Positions 7,979 to 17,302 are shown, counted from the first letter of the stretch. The stretch: DNA of 64,000 bases from Mesobacillus selenatarsenatis SF-1 (GCF_000813125.1 NZ_BASE01000083.1:1-64000); one strand, 5' to 3'. Translations and numbers: made by a program. The notes: generated by a model not told the origin, from the sequence alone.

Positions 7979-9121
7979 TTATTCTGGGTCAACAATTTTA
8001 CCACCGTAAAATTCTTTTTGCACTGGGGTAATATTAAGTGCATTGCAGAATCTTTTCAAATCGCGTTCTTCACGTTCGTTGACGATTGAGATGACAGTCC
8101 CCTCCGCGCCAAAACGGCCTGTGCGTCCGGAGCGGTGGACGTATTGATCCAGCTCTCTAGGGAAATCGTAGTGGACAACGTGAGTGACACCTTTAATATC
8201 CAAGCCACGCGCTGCGACTTCAGTGACAAGCAGCATTTCGTTTTTGCCGTCGCGGAACTTATTCAAATGACGCTGGCGGTCCTGCTTGCTTAAATCACTA
8301 TGCAGTTGTCCGACGTGAATGTCCTTGAACTTCAGTTTTTCAGCAGCGATGGTCAGGTTCGCGATATCCTTGATGAAAACAAGTGACTTCGTTCCATCCA
8401 GGCGGGCAATCTTTTCGAGGACTTTGATTTTGTCACGCTGCTCGCTGACAAAGTAAATATGCTCTACTTTTGCTGCATCGATCGTTTCGTCCTTTTTTAC
8501 ATTGATGATCTCCGGATCATTCGCCAATCTCTTGATTGATTTTTCGACAGTCTCGGGAAGAGTTGCTGAAAATAATAATAGCTGCCTTTGATCAGCAAGT
8601 GTCGACTTTACAATACTTTTTACCGTTTCATTATGCTCGGGGGTTAGAAGCTGGTCCCCTTCATCAAGGACGACTGTATGGACTTTGTGCATTTTCAGCT
8701 TTTTCTGTTTGATCAGTTCATTCGTCCGGCCGGGAGTTCCGACAATGATATGCGGGCTCTTTTTCAGCTTGTCAATCTGGCGTTTTAGGTTGGCGCCGCC
8801 GATCAGGCTTGCCGATTTGATACCGCTGCCTTCTCCCCACTTCTGGATTTCGGACAGGATCTGCATGACAAGCTCCTGTGATGAAGCGAGGATGACTGCC
8901 TGTGTATTCTGCATATTAGCGTCGATTTTATTTAAAACAGGAAGCAGGTACGCTAAAGTTTTACCCGTACCAGTCGGGGATTCCCCTACGACATCTTTTC
9001 CTTCTATTATTAATGGAATCGCCGTCGTCTGGACAGAAGTCATAGTCTCGAATCCAGCATTCTCCCAGGCCTGCTGCAGGAACGGTTTCAGTTGTGCGAT
9101 AATTGGTTGAGTTTCTGACAT
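7979..9121 (-). CDS. DEAD-box-type ATP-dependent RNA helicase (YfmL-like)
   Basis: 380 residues covering only the two RecA-like helicase domains. Motifs seen are Walker A SPTGTGKT (48-55), TPGR, motif II DEGD (153-156, Gly in place of the usual Ala), SAT and the C-terminal HRSGRTGR. It lacks the long C-terminal RNA-binding tail of CshA/DbpA. Length and DEGD-type motif II recall B. subtilis YfmL, which acts in ribosome assembly and cold growth; this assignment is from memory of size and motif. It is monocistronic with its own terminator. Confidence 0.92.
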   Translation of the reverse strand: MSETQPIIAQLKPFLQQAWENAGFETMTSVQTTAIPLIIEGKDVVGESPTGTGKTLAYLLPVLNKIDANMQNTQAVILASSQELVMQILSEIQKWGEGSGIKSASLIGGANLKRQIDKLKKSPHIIVGTPGRTNELIKQKKLKMHKVHTVVLDEGDQLLTPEHNETVKSIVKSTLADQRQLLLFSATLPETVEKSIKRLANDPEIINVKKDETIDAAKVEHIYFVSEQRDKIKVLEKIARLDGTKSLVFIKDIANLTIAAEKLKFKDIHVGQLHSDLSKQDRQRHLNKFRDGKNEMLLVTEVAARGLDIKGVTHVVHYDFPRELDQYVHRSGRTGRFGAEGTVISIVNEREERDLKRFCNALNITPVQKEFYGGKIVDPE

Positions 9122-9246
9122 GATTTTCTCCTTCAGTTAAACATTCTAGTATTGATACTAGCTAAAACACGATTATAAGTCCAGTATTCCCCGGAAAAAT
9201 GGAGTTTTGCACCTTTTATTATAGATTGTTTTTTGCCTGATTTGGT

Positions 9247-9360
9247 TTTATTGGCGATTTTTATTTTTTATTGGTGATAATTTAATTTTAATGGCGGTTT
9301 TCACAACTTTATTGGCGATAATTTGAATTTATTCGCGAAAATTCGATTTTATTGGCGACT
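9247..9360. repeat. Phased array of TTATTGGCGA words
   Basis: The core TTGGCGA or a close variant starts at 9251, 9271, 9291, 9312, 9332 and 9352, giving intervals of 20, 20, 21, 20 and 20. The word is the reverse complement of the TTCGCCAATA word at 5895, 5978 and 40009. The stretch between the helicase promoter side and the inhA terminator contains nothing else recognisable. Confidence 0.8.
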
Positions 9361-9392
9361 TGGAAAAAAACACTGATTTTTTCCAATTACAA

Positions 9393-9426
9393 AAAGACAT
9401 CGAGCGAGAAACCGCCCGATGTCTTT
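9393..9426 (-). terminator. Rho-independent terminator of inhA
   Basis: Stem AAAGACATCG/CGATGTCTTT with an inner GCG/CGC pair and an A-rich left flank. It sits 11 bp after the inhA stop. Confidence 0.88.
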
Positions 9427-9436
9427 AAATTTATTC

Positions 9437-11824
9437 TTATTTATGGATCCAAACTGCACCAGCAGAGTTATCCTTCGCTTCACCGATGACCTGGAACTTC
9501 AATCCGTAGTTAGGCAGCTTTTTACCTGCATCCGGAATCAGTTCATTGATGTACTTATTAGAGTCATCAAATGTTGTCACACCAGGCAGTCCTTCATAGT
9601 CGAATACTCCACGTGATGGAGAATCCACTGTCCAGGCAGGTGCCTTGTCCAGTGAGAATGCTGCGTCAGCGATTTGGTAACGCGTGCTACTCTTTACAGA
9701 ATCTTGTCCATTAAGTGTACCCACGATTGCTTCAGGATGTGAGTCAACTACACCGATGAAGCCTTCGCCAGGGTGGACGCCAACCCAGTTGTCTGTAAAG
9801 CTGTCGTCACCGTACCAAACAACCATACCAGTGTTGTACTTCACGCCGCGGCCGGCAATCAAGCCTTTGTCAGACCCAGCGTAGTTCCTCCACTCAAGGT
9901 AGTAGAAGTGGTCTTTATCGAACAAACCATTTGTTGAGATAAAGCCATCAAGAGTCACTTGTTCAGCGCCTTCTGCATCGTCAGAGAAAGCAACTTCTCC
10001 ATCAACAGTCAGGCTCAGGTTGTCCATTGCGAAACCTTCTGGAGCAAGACCGCCGTCTGTTACATAATCAAAAGTCAATTTAACTTTCTGTCCTGCGAAC
10101 TGGCTTAAGTCATAAGACTTGTCTTCCCACTGCCCTTGAGTTGTTTCCATGCCGCCAGCAGTGTTTTCGTCTCCGATTACATCCAACTCAACTTCCGTGC
10201 CATCTTCTGTTACTGCGTTTACAAATACATAGTCATAATCGAATTCTACTTCGTACCATGCTTTGTAGTCGAAAGTAGCTGAAGTTGCAGCTGTCAGGTC
10301 AAATACAGGTGTTTCCAATGCAGTGTGCAGGTCATCACCTTTTGTGCTGTAGTAGTACTTCTCACCGAAAGCCGGCTTGATGCCTTCTACCTTTTTCTTA
10401 GGAAGGTTGACTTTTACAATGCCGTTATTCCTTGACTTTGTAACGCTCTGATCGATGACTGCTGTCAAACCATTTTCGTCGATGTCTTCATAATCTACTT
10501 CCGTAATGTTAGCCCAGTTGCCGCCCATGATTTTCTGGAAGTATTCCTTGTTCTGTGGAGAGAAGCTTGTAGGCTCTGTCCCTGCTACTGCTCCATTCCA
10601 GCTGCCGCCGCTCATGATTGACCATGATGCAACTGGCTCGCCTTGTCCAGTGTATTGTGTGTCATACTCATCTGGAAGACCTAAATCATGTCCAAATTCG
10701 TGTGCGAATACACCAACTGCTCCGTCTTCAGGTTCGATTGTGTAGTCGTAGGCCGCCATTGATCCGCCCCAGTATGGTACTTGCGCAGTTCCTTCAGTTC
10801 CTGGAACTCTATGAACCCCATTCAATACCCAGCGATGTGACCAAATTGCGTCATCACCAAGTGCTCCGCCGCCAGCTTCCTGGCCGACACCAGCGTGAAG
10901 GACCATCAAGTGGTCAACAAGGCCGTCCGGCTCGTTCTGGTTTCCGTCGCCGTCTAGGTCATAAAGATCGAACTGGTCAAACTCAGAAAGATCAAGACCG
11001 CCTTCAACTGCTGCATTCAATGCATCTTTTACAAAATCGCGAGGTCCTGTTTCACCATTATTATCATGGCCGCCTTCAGGATTGTCATCACCATAGTCAG
11101 CAGCATTGCCAGGTACAGTCACCCAGTCAGTTACATGTCCGTCAACTGTGTAGCTGCCGCCAGATTGCTCTTCATAGTATTGCTTGAACGTCTGAACCTT
11201 TTCACCATTGAATAATGTAAACTCTTCGTCACCGAACAGCATTTTTTCATAATGCTCGCGGCTGAAGTCGTCTGAATACATATAGCCTTCTTCTTGCTCA
11301 ATGCTATTGTGCTTGAAGTCTGCGAATTCCGCTAAAAGAACAAGAACCTTGTCCTCTCTGACTTCACCATTGTATGGAGCCTGTTTTGCAGGATCCACTT
11401 TAGCGTATCCTGTCGGCTTGCCCTTTTTAAAATTGTCATGCCCTTTGTCAAGCTGCTTAGTCAGCTGGTCTTTTTGCTTTGTCAAAAAGTCCTTGGACTT
11501 CTTTGTCATTTCATCTTCAGCAGTGTGCTTGTCTGTCTTGCCTGCTTTAGCGCCCTGCTTCTTCTTGATATATTCTGTTACCGCTTTGTTGACTTCTTCC
11601 GATGAAGCGCCTTTAGCGATCAACCCGCGATCCTGCAAAGCTTTTGCCAGACGATCTTGGTCAACGATATTCAAGTCTATAGGTGCAGATACAGGAGCTG
11701 TCGCAGCTGCCACACTTTTAGGAGCTGCAGTTGGTCCAGCAAATGAACCCGCAAATAAAGTAGAAGCGAAGACAGCACTTGCCGCCACGCTTGAAAGAAC
11801 CTTCAACGAACTTTTCTTCTTCAA
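9437..11824 (-). CDS. inhA: Immune inhibitor A, secreted M6 metalloprotease
   Basis: 795 residues. An N-terminal signal peptide (basic start, then [16 protein letters not shown]) is followed by a propeptide rich in Lys/Asp to about residue 150. The M6 catalytic domain has [14 protein letters not shown] around residue 375, giving the HExxH zinc site. [14 protein letters not shown] loop near residue 290 resembles a calcium site. The C-terminal part (from about residue 500) has beta-rich MAM/carbohydrate-binding-like sequence with DYVFVN and [11 protein letters not shown]. The family cleaves host antimicrobial peptides and matrix proteins and is often activated in late growth. It is monocistronic, with a long AT-rich upstream region. 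Confidence 0.96.
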   Translation of the reverse strand: MKKKSSLKVLSSVAASAVFASTLFAGSFAGPTAAPKSVAAATAPVSAPIDLNIVDQDRLAKALQDRGLIAKGASSEEVNKAVTEYIKKKQGAKAGKTDKHTAEDEMTKKSKDFLTKQKDQLTKQLDKGHDNFKKGKPTGYAKVDPAKQAPYNGEVREDKVLVLLAEFADFKHNSIEQEEGYMYSDDFSREHYEKMLFGDEEFTLFNGEKVQTFKQYYEEQSGGSYTVDGHVTDWVTVPGNAADYGDDNPEGGHDNNGETGPRDFVKDALNAAVEGGLDLSEFDQFDLYDLDGDGNQNEPDGLVDHLMVLHAGVGQEAGGGALGDDAIWSHRWVLNGVHRVPGTEGTAQVPYWGGSMAAYDYTIEPEDGAVGVFAHEFGHDLGLPDEYDTQYTGQGEPVASWSIMSGGSWNGAVAGTEPTSFSPQNKEYFQKIMGGNWANITEVDYEDIDENGLTAVIDQSVTKSRNNGIVKVNLPKKKVEGIKPAFGEKYYYSTKGDDLHTALETPVFDLTAATSATFDYKAWYEVEFDYDYVFVNAVTEDGTEVELDVIGDENTAGGMETTQGQWEDKSYDLSQFAGQKVKLTFDYVTDGGLAPEGFAMDNLSLTVDGEVAFSDDAEGAEQVTLDGFISTNGLFDKDHFYYLEWRNYAGSDKGLIAGRGVKYNTGMVVWYGDDSFTDNWVGVHPGEGFIGVVDSHPEAIVGTLNGQDSVKSSTRYQIADAAFSLDKAPAWTVDSPSRGVFDYEGLPGVTTFDDSNKYINELIPDAGKKLPNYGLKFQVIGEAKDNSAGAVWIHK

Positions 11825-12234
11825 AAGATAACCTCCTGCTATTTTCCAAGTTTCGATTTTTCATATTTTCTGAAGAATCTGATTCAAATTGTAGCAAGGT
11901 TTTAAAATATTGTAAATTTTTAAAATATAGTAATATTTATCTATTACGTCAGCTGTTTTCAGTCTCAAAAACTTAATTTTAAAATGAAACTGCGTCATTC
12001 CTCCTGTTTTCATTTTAAATATAAGTGTAAATAAAACTATTTTAATAAAGTTTTATATTGGGAAATTTTCTTCGTGTCTCTAAATTTGATTCGAATGGAC
12101 TAGCAACATATTAGTGATTTCTCAAAAATAATTAAGGAATTACTCTAATTTAATTGGTACTATTTACATTAAAGATTGAATTCCACTGCCTGTGGTAATG
12201 TATTATAGAACCTTTTTCAAGGAGTGTTTGAACA
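11825..12234. other. Divergent AT-rich regulatory region between inhA and M20 peptidase gene
   Basis: Four hundred bases without a gene. The clearest structure is a 12-bp inverted repeat, TTTAAAATGAAA at 11978-11989 and TTTCATTTTAAA at 12008-12019, separated by 18 bp. It could be a regulator site for inhA or a hairpin. Nothing else convincing was seen. Confidence 0.4.
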
Positions 12235-13287
12235 ATGAAGGAATTATTAAAGGAATTGATCCTGATTGACAGCTCCACGAAGGAAGGTGCCAATCAGGCG
12301 GTAGAGTTTTGCAAACAATGGCTTATTGAGCATGAATTAAAGCCTAATTTGATTGAAAACAATGGATATAAAATGCTGGTCTGCGAGATTGGCGAGGGAG
12401 ATCAAACGATTGTATTCAACGGCCATGTTGATGTAGTCAGCGGTAAAAAGGAGCAGTTCGTGCCTGTTGAAAAGGATGGCAAAATATATGCCCGCGGCGC
12501 GGCGGATATGAAAGCTGGCGTAGCAGCGATGATGGTTGCGATGAAAGAATTGCAGAATCAAAAACTCGGAGTGAAAATCCAGCTTCAGATTGTTTCGGAC
12601 GAAGAGATTGGCGGCAAAAATTGTACAGGTTATCTTGTGGAAAATGAATACCGTGGGGATTTTGTCATCTCCTCTGAACCGACTCAGCTGGGGATAGCTC
12701 TGCAAGCAAAAGGTGTTTTGCGGCTTGAAGTCGAAGTCACCGGAAAATCGGCTCATGGCAGCCGGCCATGGGAAGGCGAAAATGCGATTGTTAAGGCCTA
12801 CCGAGTTTACGAGAAACTACTTGAATTGCCTTTTACTAAAGAAAGCTCAGAGTTTTATCAATCACCATCTATTAATCTTGCCATCATCTCGGGTGGTGAA
12901 GTTTTTAACAAGGTACCTGATCACTGCGTTATGTCCCTTGATATCAGGTATCTTCCTGGGCAGGATGCCGATTCGATTGTGCAACAAATCAAAAGTATTT
13001 CAGATGGAACAGTTACAGTCGGCCTGAAAGGAATCCCAGTCGCGACAAAGCACGATGATCCATTCATCAGCCAGCTGAAACCAGTTTTGGAAAAACATAT
13101 TGCTGGTGAAGCAGTGATCTTTGGTCAACATGGGGCCGCTGATACCCAGTTTTTCGCAGCACACGGAATTCCAGCAATCGAGTTCGGGCCAAGTGGAGCG
13201 AACTGGCACGGTGATGACGAATTTGTCGAGTTGGAATCGCTTGAAAAGTATAAAGATATTTTAATAGATTACGTTAAAACATATTAA
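12235..13287 (+). CDS. M20 family metallopeptidase (ArgE/DapE-like deacylase)
   Basis: 350 residues with the M20 dizinc signature: His64 in FNGHVDVV, Asp91 in ARGAADMKAG, Glu123/124 in SDEEIGG, and a C-terminal NWHGDDE histidine. The family removes acyl groups from amino acids (acetylornithine, succinyl-diaminopimelate) or cleaves dipeptides. It is close in layout to the DapE/ArgE branch, but no arginine or lysine pathway genes flank it, so the substrate is open. A GGAG site precedes ATG 12235. Confidence 0.9.
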   Translation: MKELLKELILIDSSTKEGANQAVEFCKQWLIEHELKPNLIENNGYKMLVCEIGEGDQTIVFNGHVDVVSGKKEQFVPVEKDGKIYARGAADMKAGVAAMMVAMKELQNQKLGVKIQLQIVSDEEIGGKNCTGYLVENEYRGDFVISSEPTQLGIALQAKGVLRLEVEVTGKSAHGSRPWEGENAIVKAYRVYEKLLELPFTKESSEFYQSPSINLAIISGGEVFNKVPDHCVMSLDIRYLPGQDADSIVQQIKSISDGTVTVGLKGIPVATKHDDPFISQLKPVLEKHIAGEAVIFGQHGAADTQFFAAHGIPAIEFGPSGANWHGDDEFVELESLEKYKDILIDYVKTY

Positions 13288-13299
13288 AGCCTAAACGAA

Positions 13300-13321
13300 A
13301 AGACAGCCACCCGGCTGTCTT
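13300..13321. terminator. Bidirectional terminator between convergent genes
   Basis: Perfect 9-bp stem AAGACAGCC/GGCTGTCTT with a 4-nt loop, A-rich on the left and TTTTT on the right. It serves the M20 gene and the convergent PqqD-M50 gene. Confidence 0.9.
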
Positions 13322-13322
13322 T

Positions 13323-14501
13323 TTAACTGCTTAAACGATATTTCTTTGTCCATGAGTAAATCAATAAACCCGAAACTAACAATATTTGCAGCAAAAAGAC
13401 AACCGAATCCCAAAAACGGATGCTCGTAATTGGTTCAAAGAAACCCGGCAGCATGATTTCATTTACAGCGAAAATCAATTGTGGGATGTAGTAGTAAGCG
13501 GTGATGATTAGGGTGAGCAGGATGCCTATTATATAGAAATAAGCATATCTTCTTATCACCTTCTCTTCTCCAGAAAATGACACAGTTGCATGGCTTGTTT
13601 TTATAAATGGAATCCTTTTACTCAGATAGTGCTGGCCGTTTTCCATTAAATTATAACAACCAGTGATATTTTCAATAATATAATAAAAATCCGTTTTCAT
13701 AAAAACGCAAAGTTGATAGATAAGCCTTATTAGAGTATTAAAAACCACAATACCTAAAACACCTGAAAGAAGTCCGTCTGTACTTACAAGTAACAGGATT
13801 AATGAGGTGAAAATCACCACAATATCTATGTACATACCAGCATACAATAACTTATTTCTTTTTTGTGGCGGCAACTTCCAAGCCTGAGTCAGGTCTGTCT
13901 CAAGTACAGCAAAAAATAGTCTATGACCCAGTTCAAGCTTAGCATTCAAGCCTTCTCCCCTGATCGCAATAATATGTCCAAACTCATGGAGTAAGACTAA
14001 AATCAAAGTTATTAAAATTATGGCTGCAACATTTTCAATCATTAATTCAAAAATAAAAATATCCTTAAAATGTGGAATCAAACCTGGATCAAAAATAAAC
14101 ATCATTATACTTGCAATAAGCATACCGACATATATTTTTGTTGTAGTATCATTGAAGAGTATTTGGCCCAGCCTTTCAGGAACCCACTGAAAACCTGCAT
14201 CTTTTTTATTTACAATATTAATCGATACTTTTTCACCATCTAGTTCGCACACAATTTCCAGTTCTACCAATTGATTAACAAATTCAATTATATCGATCTC
14301 TTCATCTGCGTATTGTTTCTTCAGATTAATTTCAATCTCATTTAAAGGTACATTATCCTGTATTAATTTAATAGCTTCAATACATACTTTTGGCATTTCA
14401 TAGAATTCGTTAGTAATAGTATCTTCTACAATATAGTTCTGCTTTTCTTCACGAAAGACTAATTGATGAAGTTTAAGCTGGCTATTATAGGTAATTCCCA
14501 T
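13323..14501 (-). CDS. Membrane zinc protease with PqqD-like N-terminal domain (putative peptide-processing M50-type)
   Basis: 392 residues. Residues about 10-90 have the small winged-helix pattern of PqqD-like domains, the peptide-leader recognition element of RiPP systems (TNEFYEMPKVCIEAIKLI, then a helix and a QLVELEIV strand). Residues 120-392 hold about six to seven hydrophobic segments with LLHEFGHIIA (His172, Glu173, His176), an M50/site-2-protease-like zinc motif. This domain order is known from peptide maturation/export proteases such as YydH-like proteins. It lies directly downstream of a 23-residue peptide gene, after a weak terminator. I infer that it binds and trims that peptide. 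Confidence 0.75.
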   Translation of the reverse strand: MGITYNSQLKLHQLVFREEKQNYIVEDTITNEFYEMPKVCIEAIKLIQDNVPLNEIEINLKKQYADEEIDIIEFVNQLVELEIVCELDGEKVSINIVNKKDAGFQWVPERLGQILFNDTTTKIYVGMLIASIMMFIFDPGLIPHFKDIFIFELMIENVAAIILITLILVLLHEFGHIIAIRGEGLNAKLELGHRLFFAVLETDLTQAWKLPPQKRNKLLYAGMYIDIVVIFTSLILLLVSTDGLLSGVLGIVVFNTLIRLIYQLCVFMKTDFYYIIENITGCYNLMENGQHYLSKRIPFIKTSHATVSFSGEEKVIRRYAYFYIIGILLTLIITAYYYIPQLIFAVNEIMLPGFFEPITSIRFWDSVVFLLQILLVSGLLIYSWTKKYRLSS

Positions 14502-14543
14502 AATTACCCCACCTCTTACTGCACATTTTATGCAATTAAATAA

Positions 14544-14563
14544 GGATGCTTAAAAAAGCATCC
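14544..14563 (-). terminator. Attenuator-like hairpin between peptide and protease genes
   Basis: Stem GGATGCTT/AAGCATCC with a 4-nt loop, followed on the minus strand by TTATTTAATT. The tail is imperfect, so partial readthrough is expected. Such a layout commonly sets a high peptide to processing-enzyme ratio in precursor peptide loci. Confidence 0.65.
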
Positions 14564-14569
14564 CTTCCA

Positions 14570-14641
14570 TTATGGCATGATTGGAAGATAGTTACACCAC
14601 CAGCAAGTAGTTTTCACTTTATTTAATTTACGGATCTTCAT
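14570..14641 (-). CDS. Candidate 23-residue signalling/RiPP precursor peptide with CWWC motif
   Basis: ATG 14641 overlaps the TGA of the HD-GYP gene as ATGA, and the strong site AAGGGGGTGA is placed correctly before it. The peptide has a basic N-terminal half (MKIRKLNKVK) and an aromatic, cysteine-containing C-terminal half (CWWCNYLPIMP). It ends with TAA at 14570. Next come an attenuator hairpin and the PqqD-M50 protease. There is no canonical signal peptide. Size, composition, coupling and neighbours fit a ribosomally made peptide that is modified or cleaved and then sensed or toxic. It is too short for homology calls; function is inference. Confidence 0.6.
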   Translation of the reverse strand: MKIRKLNKVKTTCWWCNYLPIMP

Positions 14642-15846
14642 ATTGTCACCCCCTTTTTTACGGACGTATCAAATAAATTTGCTGGTAAATCCATAGATCT
14701 TTGATATTTATCGTGAAATTCAACCCATGTTGAAAAGATCTCTTTAAAAACTTCAACCAAATGAGGATCAAATTGAGTCCCTGCTCCAGATAATATACGG
14801 TCATATGCCTCACCTACTGGCATCGCAGATCGATATGATCTTGAAGAAGTCATTGCATCAAAGGCATCAGCAATAGAAACAACTCTTGCTAGATAAGGGA
14901 TATCTTTACCACTTAACTGCTCAGGATATCCTTTGCCATCCCATCTTTCATGATGTGATTTTATAATATCGATGCCATCCCCTATACCATTCACTTTTAT
15001 GATTGCCTCAGCCCCAACCTCAGGATGGGTTTTGATAATCTCATACTCTTCCTTTGTCAACTTTCCAGGTTTCATAAGTATATGGTCCGGGATATTCACC
15101 TTACCAATATCATGAAGCAAGCATGCATAATAAAAAGCGTTCAATTCTTCCTTGGAGTATTTACCTGTTGCGATAGCTAGCATATGAGCATATTGCGCAA
15201 CACGCTCACTATGTCCTTTGGTATATGGATCTTTTAGTTCAATAGTGGCAATAACCCCTTTAACGATACCCTCGAGTTGCGTATCATATGATGTTTTTAT
15301 CGCATCAACATAACCCATAAATCTCTTCAATACAACGTAAGCAATACCAGACAATACTAAAATTAGAATTAATGGAAAAAGCACCTCATTTGTACTAAGC
15401 AAAATGCCTATAAAAAGGTATTTAAAAAGCATGCCGTTAAAAACAACCATGAAAAATCGTTTATTCACAAAGATTGGCGAAAATAAGATTAAAAAGACTT
15501 CAACTACATTCCCGCTCGCATACTCCATTGAATTTCCCCAATATGTAACACCGTCATTTACAATTGAAAGAAGGACGAAACACATGATAAAAATGTATTT
15601 TATCGAAGATGTTCGGTTTCTTTTATTTAAATAATGAGCAATTGGAATAAGACCAAGCATAAAAATATAATACCAATAGCCAAAAGCACCCGGTAAACCA
15701 GGCTCAATATGAACAATGAACTTTTTATATATGTAATAATAGAAAAAATCATATGTAATTGAAATACTGTAGAAGAGCGCTAAAAACCAAGTAATAGCCC
15801 TTTTTTCTTCATGGTTTAAGCTAGAACTTTTCCCTGTTGAATGCAT
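14638..15846 (-). CDS. Membrane HD-GYP domain phosphodiesterase-like signalling protein
   Basis: 402 residues. Residues about 15-185 form six hydrophobic segments (ITYDFFYYYIYKK, then YWGNSMEYASGNVVEVFLILFSP) that closely match the sensor part of the histidine kinase at 16082. The C-terminal half is an HD-GYP domain: TKGHSERVAQYA, LLHDIGKVNIPD, THPEVGAE, HHERWDGKGYP and SIADAFDAMTSSR. HD-GYP proteins typically hydrolyse cyclic di-GMP. The gene ends overlapping a small peptide gene. It has its own promoter with a Spo0A-box-like site upstream. Activity is from motif conservation; the sensed signal is unknown. Confidence 0.9.
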   Translation of the reverse strand: MHSTGKSSSLNHEEKRAITWFLALFYSISITYDFFYYYIYKKFIVHIEPGLPGAFGYWYYIFMLGLIPIAHYLNKRNRTSSIKYIFIMCFVLLSIVNDGVTYWGNSMEYASGNVVEVFLILFSPIFVNKRFFMVVFNGMLFKYLFIGILLSTNEVLFPLILILVLSGIAYVVLKRFMGYVDAIKTSYDTQLEGIVKGVIATIELKDPYTKGHSERVAQYAHMLAIATGKYSKEELNAFYYACLLHDIGKVNIPDHILMKPGKLTKEEYEIIKTHPEVGAEAIIKVNGIGDGIDIIKSHHERWDGKGYPEQLSGKDIPYLARVVSIADAFDAMTSSRSYRSAMPVGEAYDRILSGAGTQFDPHLVEVFKEIFSTWVEFHDKYQRSMDLPANLFDTSVKKGVTI

Positions 15847-15951
15847 GAGAGTACCCCGCGTTTTCTGTCAATTAATTGAATCATTGTTTACATTCATATC
15901 GCCAACATTTTTTTCTAGTTTAATAGTTTTATTGAAATAAGAAAAAAATGA

Positions 15952-15989
15952 ATCATTTTACCTATTTTATAATTTGTCAACTTTCGACA
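15952..15989 (-). promoter_or_regulatory. Promoter with Spo0A-box-like sequence upstream of HD-GYP/peptide unit
   Basis: On the minus strand TTGACA (15980-15975), 17 bp and AATGAT (15957-15952) form a sigma-A-like promoter. TGTCGAA at 15989-15983, identical to the known Spo0A box core, sits two bases upstream of the -35. This position suits activation by phosphorylated Spo0A. One 7-bp match can occur by chance. Confidence 0.55.
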
Positions 15990-16003
15990 ATTTTCTTTAT
16001 TAT

Positions 16004-16043
16004 AAACCAAAAGGACTATTTATTAAAATAGTCCTTTTGGTTT
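16004..16043 (-). terminator. Strong terminator of the sensor kinase gene
   Basis: Perfect 18-bp stem from AAACCAAAAGGACTATTT (16004-16021) to its complement at 16026-16043, with a 4-nt loop. It lies after the kinase stop at 16082 and separates the kinase from the HD-GYP transcript. Confidence 0.9.
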
Positions 16044-16081
16044 ATTTATTGGATATATTTTCATTATATAGACATAATTTA

Positions 16082-17302
16082 TTAGGATGGTATATTTATA
16101 GTGACCTGCGTTCCTTTACCAAGCGCACTATCGATAACTATACCTCCTCCATGTTCTTCAATAATTTTTTTAGTAACCATTAACCCCAAGCCGTTTCCAC
16201 TTTGTTTAGTTGTATAGAAAGGTTCTCCCAACTTAGCCAGTTTGTCTGGTTCAATCCCACACCCTTCATCGATGACGGAGACTTCAACCATATTATCTTT
16301 TGTTTTAGTTCGAATGGTAACAGTACCACCTTCGGGCATTGCTTCCATTGCATTTTTTATTAGATTGATAAAGACTTGCTTTAGTTGGTTTTCATCACAT
16401 AAAAGGACTGCAGAATCTTTCGTATCAAGAATTATATCGATATCCTTTCTCTGGGCGTGTGGATCAATTACGGATATTACGTATTGAATAATCTCTTCAA
16501 TTTTTTTTGGTTTCTTTATTGCTGTATTAGGTTTTCCTAAAATTAAAAGATCATTGACAATACCGTTAATTCTATCAATTTCATTTAACATTATCGGGTA
16601 ATACTGATCGTCCCCTTTATCCTTTTCCTGCTGAAGCTGGGTAAAGCCTTTAAGTGCTGATAATGGATTTTTAATTTCATGTGCTACAGCCGTTGCCATC
16701 TGACCTATGACAGCCAGTTTTTCTTTCCGCCTCAAATCTTCATAAACAGATTTAATCGCATTTAAGTACGATTGAAACCGTGTTAACAATATCCATGCAA
16801 TGATCGCAATAAAAATAATTAAGGCCATTGGAATGAGTACTTTAGGTGATTGAAAGATTACTCCCATAATCATGTATTTAACAAAGAAACCAAGTGTCAT
16901 AGTCCAGAAGAATCTATTACTTACAAATATTGGAGAGAAAAGGATGAAGTATATTTCTAGTATATGCCCACTTTTAAACTCATGATCCGTACCCCAATAA
17001 ATTAAGAAGTTATTTATAAAGTCCACAAACATAAAAACAAAGAAATAAAGATACTTTACCTTTTCAGGATTACCCTTTTTTACCAGGTACATAGCTAAAG
17101 GTAATATAGCAAAGAGAATAATGTGAAAGAGAAAACCCATGCCTTGAGCAGGAAGGCCAATATCTGTTTTGTTAAAATATGGAATTAAATAATAATAGAT
17201 GAAATCATATGGTAATAGAATGAGATAGAATATCGTGAGAAAGTACTTAACCGCTTTAACTTCCTCGTATAATAAAGCCGTATTTTTTCTTAATTGGTCC
17301 AT
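16082..17302 (-). CDS. Membrane sensor histidine kinase (KinB-like layout)
   Basis: 406 residues. Six hydrophobic segments at about 20-185 (LPYDFIYYYLIPYF, then YWGTDHEFKSGHILEIYFILFSPIF in two halves) are followed by a cytoplasmic transmitter. The H box is AVAHEIKNPLSALKGF (His near 208). An N box (NLIKNAMEAMPEGG), DEGCGI and GNGLGL complete the ATPase. Six transmembrane segments without an extracellular domain resemble sporulation kinase KinB and its relatives. No response regulator is adjacent, which also fits phosphorelay kinases. The sensor region is a clear paralog of that in the HD-GYP protein next to it. Confidence 0.9.
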   Translation of the reverse strand: MDQLRKNTALLYEEVKAVKYFLTIFYLILLPYDFIYYYLIPYFNKTDIGLPAQGMGFLFHIILFAILPLAMYLVKKGNPEKVKYLYFFVFMFVDFINNFLIYWGTDHEFKSGHILEIYFILFSPIFVSNRFFWTMTLGFFVKYMIMGVIFQSPKVLIPMALIIFIAIIAWILLTRFQSYLNAIKSVYEDLRRKEKLAVIGQMATAVAHEIKNPLSALKGFTQLQQEKDKGDDQYYPIMLNEIDRINGIVNDLLILGKPNTAIKKPKKIEEIIQYVISVIDPHAQRKDIDIILDTKDSAVLLCDENQLKQVFINLIKNAMEAMPEGGTVTIRTKTKDNMVEVSVIDEGCGIEPDKLAKLGEPFYTTKQSGNGLGLMVTKKIIEEHGGGIVIDSALGKGTQVTINIPS

